A DNA stretch of 64,000 nt, from NCBI GenBank assembly GCA_965279195.1, contig CBDIHP010000028.1, positions 60,463 through 124,462 on the forward strand, written 5' to 3'. The translations under genes were made by a program, and so were the position numbers. Source of the stretch: CBDIHP01 sp965279195. GTDB lineage: Bacteria; Planctomycetota; Planctomycetia; Isosphaerales; Isosphaeraceae. Within the stretch, counting starts at the first letter, position 1. The number at the start of each line of letters is the position of its first letter. Below the pieces are notes generated by a model. That model was not told the DNA's origin, searched no databases, and saw only the letters and a list, made by a program, of their open reading frames with translations. Shown here one piece after another: positions 1 to 6,615 of the stretch.

Positions 1-65
1 AGCTCGAACGGGAAGCTCTAGCCAGATCGATCGAGATGCTCGAATCATGCTTCATGGAGACTGAC

Positions 66-356
66 ATGACGTCTAGCTCCGTGAGCGATGGTGCGGTATC
101 GAACTCAGTCCAGATGACGAGCCCTGACCCGAAAGCGGCCCCCAGGGCTTCGAAGAAAGCCCTGATCGTTGGCACCTTCTATCAGTACCAGGGGGCCGCG
201 ACGAACGCCCAGATCGCTCAAGCGACGGGAACGAACGAAGGTTACGTCTCCCGAGTCCTCAGAGGGATCCGGGACCGCTCCAAGGCCATGAATCGTGGGG
301 ATTCACCTCGGGGCTACAAGTCGTCGGATGGCGAATTCGATGCCTGGGAGGCCTGA
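66..356 (+). CDS. small HTH-like hypothetical protein
   Basis: A 96-residue protein if started at ATG 66, which has a GGAG seven bases upstream; in-frame ATGs at 36 and 54 are alternatives with poorer spacing. The middle segment (TNAQIAQATGTNEGYVSRVL) resembles a helix-turn-helix of the kind that follows a short helix in winged-helix or resolvase-type DNA-binding proteins, and the C-terminus is basic then acidic. No enzyme motif is visible. It lies just ahead of a Ser/Thr kinase on the same strand (82-base gap). DNA binding is inference from the HTH-like pattern; the family is not recognised. It could belong to the accessory module that follows, but the kinase in between argues against a tight link. 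Confidence 0.5.
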   Translation: MTSSSVSDGAVSNSVQMTSPDPKAAPRASKKALIVGTFYQYQGAATNAQIAQATGTNEGYVSRVLRGIRDRSKAMNRGDSPRGYKSSDGEFDAWEA

Positions 357-437
357 TACCGCTATTCAGCCTCCGCTCCCTGCCGGATCGGGGTGTTCGC
401 CCCTTCCAGCCACTTGCGCGACCTGGACTCCCTCCCC

Positions 438-2240
438 ATGTCCCAGCCCGAAACGAACCGCAACCTGCTGTTTGCGATCATGGCCGTGCAGATGGACTTT
501 GTCCCACGGGACGCCATGTTCTCGGCTATGTTCGCCTGGACCGAGCGCAAGGAGCTTCCACTAGGCCAGATCCTGGTCGACCGCGGCGAACTCTCCCACG
601 CTCGGCGGGCCCTCCTCGATCAGCTCTTGGACGAGCACATCAAGGCCCACGCCAACGACCCCGCCCGCAGCCTCCAGGCCCTCAGTTCCACCGACGGCGT
701 CGCTGAGGTACTTACCCGCATCCCCGACGTTGAACTTCAGACCAGTCTCGGCCACCTCCGCGAGCTAGGCCAGACCCGCGTCGGGCCCGACACCCTCGCC
801 GATTTCGCGACTGTCGTTCCTTCCACCCCGGGCCCCCTCGCCCCCTGGACCGGCCGGTTCCGCGTCGTCCGCAGGCACGCCGAGGGCGGCCTGGGCGTCG
901 TGTCGGTGGCCATCGACGACGAGCTCGACCGCGAGGTCGCCTTCAAGGAGATCAAGCCGAGGCACGCCGACCACCCGACCAGCCAGGCCCGGTTCATCCT
1001 CGAAGCCGAGATCACCGGCAAGCTCGAACACCCCGGCATCGTCCCGATCTACGGCCTCGGACACGACTCAACGGGCCGCCCCTACTACGCCATGCGGTTC
1101 ATCCGCGGCGACTCCCTGGCCGACGCGATCAATCGCTTCCACGACCCCGACGGCCCTTACGCCGACCCGGACAAACGCCCCCTCCAGCTTCGCGAACTCC
1201 TCGCCCGGTTCCTCGACATCTGCGACGCGCTAGCCTACGCCCACAGCCGCGGCGTCCTCCACCGCGACCTCAAACCCGGCAACGTCATGCTCGGGCCATT
1301 CGGCGAGACTCTCGTCGTCGACTGGGGCCTTGCCTTGCCGCTGGAAGAGATCCCTCACGGCCTCGAGTCCACGCATGGCCCCCTGAAGACATCCAAGACC
1401 GACAGCGGCTCCCTCCCCAGCGAGAACGGCACCGTCGTCGGCACGCCGCAGTACATGCCCCCAGAGCAGGCGGAGGGGGCTATCGACCAGCTCGGACCCC
1501 GGAGCGACGTCTATGGCCTCGGAGCCATCCTTTACGACCTCCTCACCGGCTGCCACCCCGTCGAGGGCGAGACCCGGGACGCCATCCTCGCTGCCGTCCG
1601 CCAGGGCCGGATACGCCCCCCACGCCAGGTTCGCTCCGACGTTCCCCTCGCTCTCGAAGCCATCTGCCTCAAGGCCCTCTCCCTCCGCCCCACCGACCGC
1701 TACCCCGCCCCCCACGCCCTCGCCGCTGACCTCAAGTCTTGGCTCGCCGATGAGGAGGTCGGTGCTTACAAGACCCCGCTGATGGAGAAGATACGACGGA
1801 CGTTGCGGAAGCGCCCTGAGCTATTGCCCACCCTAATTGCATCGTTCGTCGTGAATGCGATTCTCCTGCCATTCTGGGTGGTTGGCGAATCCACCATCCT
1901 CGCGATGCGGAGGGCGGCGAGCGATCTAGGAGTCAGCTCGGGCGCGCCGGTTGGCGTCATCAGTTCACTACCGCAGAACTGGCAGGATTTCGTCGTCTCC
2001 TTCACTGGAGTGGTCGGTATCGTCCTGTCCGGATTGGCCCTCGCCCTTATCCCGGCACAGGCCCTTAGATTCGTCTTTTTGGGTCTCAACAGCCTCACGC
2101 GATGGAGGACAGGGCAGGAGAACCCACTATTCAAATGGGCCGCCCGGGCCGGCTTCCTCGCCGGCTTAGGGTTCGGACTATACGAGGGCTGTCGGCTGCT
2201 CGTTTTCCTTAATCAGATCGGTACGGGGTTGTTTGGATAG
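438..2240 (+). CDS. membrane-anchored Ser/Thr protein kinase
   Basis: A 600-residue protein kinase of the large planctomycete Hanks-type family. ATG 438 was chosen because the MSQPETNRNLLFAIMAVQMD start is typical of such kinases as I remember them; an upstream in-frame ATG at 393 exists. Residues 1-135 are a helical N-terminal region. The kinase domain follows: glycine-rich loop near residue 147, VAFKEIK lysine, HRDLKPGNVM near 274, DWG in place of DFG, and PPEQAEG replacing the APE motif near 340. The C-terminal 140 residues hold about three hydrophobic segments, so the kinase is cytoplasmic and anchored. Unlike many relatives there is no long extracellular sensor. Target unknown. Confidence 0.85.
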   Translation: MSQPETNRNLLFAIMAVQMDFVPRDAMFSAMFAWTERKELPLGQILVDRGELSHARRALLDQLLDEHIKAHANDPARSLQALSSTDGVAEVLTRIPDVELQTSLGHLRELGQTRVGPDTLADFATVVPSTPGPLAPWTGRFRVVRRHAEGGLGVVSVAIDDELDREVAFKEIKPRHADHPTSQARFILEAEITGKLEHPGIVPIYGLGHDSTGRPYYAMRFIRGDSLADAINRFHDPDGPYADPDKRPLQLRELLARFLDICDALAYAHSRGVLHRDLKPGNVMLGPFGETLVVDWGLALPLEEIPHGLESTHGPLKTSKTDSGSLPSENGTVVGTPQYMPPEQAEGAIDQLGPRSDVYGLGAILYDLLTGCHPVEGETRDAILAAVRQGRIRPPRQVRSDVPLALEAICLKALSLRPTDRYPAPHALAADLKSWLADEEVGAYKTPLMEKIRRTLRKRPELLPTLIASFVVNAILLPFWVVGESTILAMRRAASDLGVSSGAPVGVISSLPQNWQDFVVSFTGVVGIVLSGLALALIPAQALRFVFLGLNSLTRWRTGQENPLFKWAARAGFLAGLGFGLYEGCRLLVFLNQIGTGLFG

Positions 2241-2605
2241 CTTTGTAGGTCCTAGATTCGATCGTCTAGAGTGTTGGCAATGAGAGCTGGGAACGTATTT
2301 GGATGCCCCTCAATTACTCCCCGAGGCGACGGATTGGGAAGCGAGTCGTCCCCGAATACGTTCTAGCGGGAGAGTTCACTGTTTTCCTGGAGGAGTTGGA
2401 CGCGGTACACCGTCGAGGGCGGGGTACGGAACGACCGGAAGCCTGCCCTTCTCCTCATCCCGCCTCCACTCCTTGCTGCGCAATATAAGCGCAAGCCTGG
2501 GAAGTATTTTCGGGGCATCTGACTAGCTTCCGGTGAACTTCTATTCACTTGCTGCGCAAGTTCGCCCTACCTGCGGAGGTTCGATCAACCTTCGGAGCAA
2601 GGCGG
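2241..2605. other. gap with a twofold TTGCTGCGCAA repeat
   Basis: No convincing gene. Composition is less GC-rich than the flanking genes. The 11-mer TTGCTGCGCAA occurs twice, at 2473-2483 and 2549-2559, 76 bases apart, just upstream of the AlpA-RepA-primase run. It could be an operator or part of the left end of the accessory module. No copy of the tRNA-Ser 3' end, expected at a left attachment site, was seen here. Confidence 0.35.
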
Positions 2606-2803
2606 ATGAGACGAGCTACCTTGAGCGACAGCGACAAGCCGAGTGAGACCGACACGACTCCCGTTGCCTGGTTCGTGGAGATGATCCACGCCCTGAACCG
2701 AGGTGACCTGATTCGTGCCCTGGAGGCCCAACGGCAATTGAAGCAAGAAGGCTTCTCGGTCTCCTTCCATCGCACCCCCGAGTGCGAGAGGGGGCAGCGA
2801 TGA
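2606..2803 (+). CDS. small protein, first gene of AlpA-RepA run
   Basis: A 65-residue protein beginning at ATG 2606 behind an AAGGCGG-like ribosome site. It is mostly helical by composition (WFVEMIHALNRGDLIRALEAQRQL) with no recognised motif. The last codon overlaps the next start as ATGA (2800-2803), the usual sign of translational coupling, so it is probably expressed with the AlpA-like and RepA-like genes. Function unknown. The tight overlap is the main support that it is real. Confidence 0.55.
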   Translation: MRRATLSDSDKPSETDTTPVAWFVEMIHALNRGDLIRALEAQRQLKQEGFSVSFHRTPECERGQR

Positions 2804-3012
2804 GTTGCGAGCCAAACGAATCGCCAACCCCCTCGGTCGAACGCCTGACCTGGCGTCTCGAAGACGTTGCCACGTCTCTCGGGGTGAGCCGCAGGGCCAT
2901 CGAGCGGTTGAGGAGTGCGGGGCAGTTCCCCAGGCCCGATGCGATCATCGGCCGGATGCCTCTCTGGCGTCCCCAGACGATCCGTAGCTGGATCGAGGGA
3001 GGTCGCGGTTGA
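2800..3012 (+). CDS. AlpA/excisionase-like HTH protein
   Basis: A 70-residue MerR/AlpA-type DNA-binding protein. The segment WRLEDVATSLGVSRRAIERL is a clear helix-turn-helix, followed by the wing-like PLWRPQTIRSWIEGGRG that is characteristic of AlpA and excisionase proteins. Such proteins bind DNA as recombination directionality factors or as regulators in prophages and integrative elements. It overlaps the upstream small gene by ATGA and the downstream RepA-like gene by TTGA, so three genes are coupled. Its presence with an integrase at 6616 suggests it is the excision or control factor; which of the two roles it plays cannot be told from sequence. Confidence 0.8.
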   Translation: MSCEPNESPTPSVERLTWRLEDVATSLGVSRRAIERLRSAGQFPRPDAIIGRMPLWRPQTIRSWIEGGRG

Positions 3013-4298
3013 GCATCCAACCGAATCACGCGAACGTGCTACGTCGCCTCATCACCGGAGATTCGCTCGACGCCGAACTGCAGACCCTGGCGGAGCCCTG
3101 GAAGTCGATGGCGGGTTGCCTGATGCAAGTCGTCGTCGATGAGACCGTCCAGAGGCAGGACCGTTCCGAGGCGTTGGCCCGAGCCCGGGCCCCGCTCTGG
3201 GACGCCATGCTCTCGGCGAGGACCGACCGGGATTCGCTCATCCTGGCCCTCGCCAATGCCCCCGGCACGGGGCAGGGGAGCGACCTGGCCGGCAGCCCGG
3301 CCCCTAGGGCGGCCCACCTCGGCGACCTCTCCACGGCCAACCTGTCCGGGCGATTCATCTGGCCACAATGGATCGTCAGGGGACACTTCACGCTCCTGAC
3401 CTCGGAACCCAAGGTCGGGAAGACCCGATTGGGACTGGAGATTGCCAAGCGGCTCTGGCACGGATCGCCCTGGCCCGATGGCCAGGCCCCGACCTTCCCC
3501 CCGGGGACGAAGACGCTCTGGATCCCCGGAGACCGGCAACAGGACGAGTTGCGTGAGTTGGCCCCAGCTTATGGGCTCCCCCTCGAAGCCGTGCTGCTCA
3601 ATGCGAGCCCCGCCGAGCCCTATGGGGGCGTCTCCCTCGACGAGCCCGAGAACGTCGAGGCCCTCCGCCAGCATGTCGTCAACGAGCGCCCGGGGCTCAT
3701 CTTCATCGACACCGTGTGGCGAGCGACCCGGCGGAAGCTCTCGAAGGAGGATGAGGTCAATCTGGTGATGGATCCCCTGATCGAGATCGCCCAACAGGCC
3801 GAGATCGCGATCATCGGGATGATGCACGCCAGCAAGGACGGCGAGACGCTGGGGAGGCGTCTCGAAGGCCTGGCCCGTGCCGTCATCAAGTTGTCGAAGC
3901 CCGACCCGGAGAATCAGCCGGCAAGGAGGAAGTTCTGGGTCGATCGTGCCAACTTCCTCGAACCCCCGCCGTTGGGGGTGACCGTCCACGACGGGGGATG
4001 CGACTTCGATTCATCGCCCCCAGCCGATGCAATCCCATCCAGAGGGGGACGCCCACCGGAGAAGCTGAAGCAGGCCAAGGAGTTCCTGATCGAGAGGCTG
4101 TCGTCGGGGGACATGAAGCAAGTCGATCTGATCAACGAATGGATCGATCGCAACGAAAGCAAGGGGACCATATTCAACGCGATGCGAGACCTTCATGATG
4201 AAGGGACCATCATCGTTGATGATACGAGGAAGCCCAGGGTCTGCCATCTGGTCAGGAATGACACCGACGGCCGAGAACTACTTTCTGAAGCTTCCTGA
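3009..4298 (+). CDS. RepA-like AAA (RecA-fold) ATPase
   Basis: A 429-residue ATPase of the RepA/AAA_25 class, hexameric helicase-like proteins that occur in plasmids, prophages and satellites. The start is TTG 3009 behind GGGAGG with six bases of spacing and overlaps the previous stop. Walker A is SEPKVGKTR near residue 131-139 and Walker B LIFIDT near 228. The C-terminal roughly 90 residues (KQAKEFLIERL through the DLHDEGTIIVDD segment) look like a winged helix. It is followed 179 bases later by a primase, so the two could form a primase-helicase replication unit. The first 115 residues are not recognised. Role in element replication is inference from family and neighbours. Confidence 0.8.
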   Translation: MSIQPNHANVLRRLITGDSLDAELQTLAEPWKSMAGCLMQVVVDETVQRQDRSEALARARAPLWDAMLSARTDRDSLILALANAPGTGQGSDLAGSPAPRAAHLGDLSTANLSGRFIWPQWIVRGHFTLLTSEPKVGKTRLGLEIAKRLWHGSPWPDGQAPTFPPGTKTLWIPGDRQQDELRELAPAYGLPLEAVLLNASPAEPYGGVSLDEPENVEALRQHVVNERPGLIFIDTVWRATRRKLSKEDEVNLVMDPLIEIAQQAEIAIIGMMHASKDGETLGRRLEGLARAVIKLSKPDPENQPARRKFWVDRANFLEPPPLGVTVHDGGCDFDSSPPADAIPSRGGRPPEKLKQAKEFLIERLSSGDMKQVDLINEWIDRNESKGTIFNAMRDLHDEGTIIVDDTRKPRVCHLVRNDTDGRELLSEAS

Positions 4299-4477
4299 CC
4301 AGACCGGCGACCCCATGAACCAAGGTCAAGAATCCCCGTCCCCCAGGGTTCTGGGGTTCTTGACCTGACCACTTCGACCCTTCGATACCAACCCCGCTCC
4401 AATCAAGAATTGGTGTTGGGGGTAGGGGACGACCCACGCCGCCCTTGGTCCACCACTTCCTCGGAGCATGCCCTTTG

Positions 4478-5752
4478 ATGGCGGAACCACCACGAGTTCC
4501 GGGCCCCCGATCGCCGCTGCGATCCGATCGGCGTCCGATCGATTGGAAGGTCGAACGCGAACGGCTCGACCTGATCATGATCGTCACAGGCTTCCTCGGG
4601 CCGCCCCAGAGGCGTCGTGGCGAGTCCGGCAAAAGATGTTGGTGGCGTTGCCCTCTGGGGAAACACACCGACGAGAATCCGTCGTTTGCCATCGACGTAG
4701 GGAGCCACTATTGGCGTTGCTACGGCTGCGGAGAGCGGGGAGACGCGGCTTCGCTGCTGATGAAACTCGAAGGGCTGTCGTTCCGGGAAGCGGTGGTCGC
4801 CCTGGTCGAGGGAGGGACTCTGGCGGTCACCCCTCGCCCCGTTCGGGAAGGATCGGCATCTCCCAGGCCCCAACCCGCACCATCTCAATGGAGCGAGGAG
4901 GAGGCACAGGCTCAGCTCCGAGAATCATCGGCTCGACTTTGGACCTCGGAAGGGGACTCGGCCCTCCGATACCTGACCGGCCCCGAGCGTTGCCTCTCTC
5001 CGGAAACCATCAAGCGAGCCCGTCTGGGGTGGACCCCGAAGGCCAAAGGCGTTGCCTGGACCCCTCCGGGCATCCTGATCCCCTGGTTCTCGGGTGCGAC
5101 GCTCTGCCTGTTGAAGATCCGCTGCCTGGACTCCTGGCGAACGACCTTCCCCGAACGGCGACGACCTCCGAAGTACCTTGAGGCATTCAGGAATTCAGAC
5201 CTGCTCGTTTGCTACCCGGAACCGGGGGCCATCCGCCCGGGACGGGCCCTCATCGTCGTCGAGGGCGAGTTCGATGCAATGCTAATGTCCGAATGCCTCG
5301 GGAACCTGGCGGCGGTTGTGACGCTCGGGGCTGCCTCGAATCGGCCGACAACCTCGACCCTGCAGAGGATGCTCTCCGCCTCGCCCTGGTTCGTCGCGAC
5401 CGACATGGACGGAGCCGGCGAAAGCGCCGCCTCCGCCTGGCCGTCGCAAGCGATCCGGGTCCGGCCGCCGTCTCCCTTCAAGGATTGGACGGACGCGAAG
5501 GCGGGGGGAGTGGACCTCAAGCGTTGGTGGTCGAGCAGGCTCGCCGGCTGTGAGAATCCCAGCCTGTTCGATTGGACCGAACTGGCAGCGAAACGCTGGG
5601 GGACGGAGACCGATGATTCGCCCCCCGGACTTATCAATGAAGGCAGCCCGATCGATGACCTCGCCGCAGGGTTCGAAGACGCCTTGAAACAAGACGATCC
5701 ATACACGATCGAGGAACGGAGGGCGATCCGCGAAGAATCCGGGATGAACTGA
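4478..5752 (+). CDS. CHC2 zinc-finger/Toprim primase
   Basis: A 424-residue DnaG-type primase lacking the DnaB-binding C-terminal domain. A zinc finger at residues 45-90 shows RCPLGKHTDENPSF followed by WRCYGCGERGDA, which are the C-H-C-C ligands of the CHC2 fold. The middle contains WTPPGILIPW as in primase cores, and the Toprim domain shows VVEGEFDAML near 258 and TDMDGAGE near 306. ATG 4478 is preferred; an upstream GTG-type start would add a proline/arginine-rich leader. Next to a RepA-like ATPase and an integrase this is the replication primase of a mobile element rather than the cellular DnaG, which is normally longer and beside rpoD. Confidence 0.85.
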   Translation: MAEPPRVPGPRSPLRSDRRPIDWKVERERLDLIMIVTGFLGPPQRRRGESGKRCWWRCPLGKHTDENPSFAIDVGSHYWRCYGCGERGDAASLLMKLEGLSFREAVVALVEGGTLAVTPRPVREGSASPRPQPAPSQWSEEEAQAQLRESSARLWTSEGDSALRYLTGPERCLSPETIKRARLGWTPKAKGVAWTPPGILIPWFSGATLCLLKIRCLDSWRTTFPERRRPPKYLEAFRNSDLLVCYPEPGAIRPGRALIVVEGEFDAMLMSECLGNLAAVVTLGAASNRPTTSTLQRMLSASPWFVATDMDGAGESAASAWPSQAIRVRPPSPFKDWTDAKAGGVDLKRWWSSRLAGCENPSLFDWTELAAKRWGTETDDSPPGLINEGSPIDDLAAGFEDALKQDDPYTIEERRAIREESGMN

Positions 5753-5770
5753 GCCGCCAGGATCCTCGGC

Positions 5771-5974
5771 TCACCGCTTCGGCGGGGGGCGGAACCCCTT
5801 GTGTTCGGCGAAATGCTGGAGAGACATGCCGATGGTGTCCGCCAGGCTCAGTCCCACGAAATCGGAGAAGTCATCGAGCCACGCCTTGAATTCGGGAACC
5901 CCTTTGAGGTTCACGATCGAATCACGCTTCACCGAGGCTTTCGGGCGCCCCGGACCTTTCTTCTTCGGCGTCAT
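5771..5974 (-). CDS. small RHH-like DNA-binding protein
   Basis: A 67-residue basic protein starting MTPKKKGPGRPK, an AT-hook-like GRP segment, followed by a beta-like stretch (DSIVNLKG) and two helices (PEFKAWLDDFSDFVGLSLAD then TIGMSLQHFAEHKG). This order resembles a ribbon-helix-helix repressor. It is divergent from the small gene at 6235 and lies beside three copies of a 15-16-bp repeat (6019-6131), which fits an autoregulatory repressor and its operators. A longer reading from position 6007 exists, but it would place coding sequence closer to the repeats. Fold assignment is by pattern only. Confidence 0.6.
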   Translation of the reverse strand: MTPKKKGPGRPKASVKRDSIVNLKGVPEFKAWLDDFSDFVGLSLADTIGMSLQHFAEHKGFRPPPKR

Positions 5975-6018
5975 GAGGTCTCCAGGCCATGCGAAAAGGA
6001 TCACCAACCGTCTCGGCC

Positions 6019-6131
6019 TAATTTTAGGCTACACCAAACTATCGCCATTCAATCACTATGAATCAAGGCCTCCAACAAATTACGGGGTAATTTTGGGATA
6101 CCTATTGAACCCCAATAATTTTGGGCTACAC
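6019..6131 (+). promoter_or_regulatory. three-copy operator-like direct repeat
   Basis: The motif TAATTTTRGGCTACAC occurs at 6019-6034 (TAATTTTAGGCTACAC) and 6116-6131 (TAATTTTGGGCTACAC), with a near copy TAATTTTGGGATACC at 6088-6102. The block is the most AT-rich stretch of the first 10 kb and lies between the minus-strand RHH-like gene and the plus-strand gene at 6235. Starts are 69 and 28 bases apart. Either operators for the RHH-like protein or replication iterons for the RepA-primase module would fit. Confidence 0.6.
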
Positions 6132-6234
6132 TTTTATTGTCAGCCGGGGGTTGGCCCCGGAAAACAAAAGAGGGCTGGCGAGTGCTGAAGACACCCGCCA
6201 GCCCGAAGGCCCCGGTTAATCAGGAACCGAAGCC

Positions 6235-6516
6235 ATGTTCATCCTGTTCGACTCCGCCGCGATCGTCAAGCCGACCACCTTCGCCGCCGACCTCTTCCCG
6301 CCCGCCGCCTCTGCCCCCCAGCATCCCGGCAAGAAGACGCCGATCGGGCCCCGCGAAGCCGTCCGGACCCGGGACGACATCCCCTCAGAGGCTGATCAGC
6401 GGTGGTGGGCGATCGCCTCGAATCCCGAGCGTCAATGGGAGTGGGAGGCGATCGAAGTGCAAGCGAGGGACGCCGAAGCCCAAGAACTGTTGTGCCGTGG
6501 AAGAGTCTGGATGTGA
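6235..6516 (+). CDS. small hypothetical protein of the accessory module
   Basis: A 93-residue protein with AGGAA eight bases before ATG 6235. The N-terminal half is alanine/proline-rich; the C-terminal half (SEADQRWWAIASNPERQWEWEAIEVQARDAEAQELL, quoted here only as the W-rich region at residues 46-85) is tryptophan- and acid-rich and likely helical. No family is recognised. It sits between the operator-like repeats and a strong hairpin, 99 bases before the integrase, so it is probably the single gene of its own short transcript. Function unknown. Confidence 0.5.
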   Translation: MFILFDSAAIVKPTTFAADLFPPAASAPQHPGKKTPIGPREAVRTRDDIPSEADQRWWAIASNPERQWEWEAIEVQARDAEAQELLCRGRVWM

Positions 6517-6525
6517 AACAACCCG

Positions 6526-6551
6526 AGCCCCGAGGAGAGATCCTCGGGGCT
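6526..6551 (+). terminator. perfect 11-bp hairpin after the small gene
   Basis: AGCCCCGAGGA at 6526-6536 and TCCTCGGGGCT at 6541-6551 form a perfect 11-bp stem with a GAGA loop, ten bases after the stop at 6516. It is followed by GTCTCTTTG rather than a clean T run, so it is probably a terminator of moderate strength. It separates the small gene from the integrase. Confidence 0.6.
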
Positions 6552-6615
6552 GTCTCTTTGCAGCATCCCCAGCGTTACAATCATCTCACAGGCCATCACA
6601 TCGGGAGGGTTCAGC

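Noticed and set aside
1..2605. Left attachment site of the tRNA-Ser element
   Set aside because: No copy of the tRNA 3' segment (GGATTCGAACCCCC) was found, so the left end cannot be placed.
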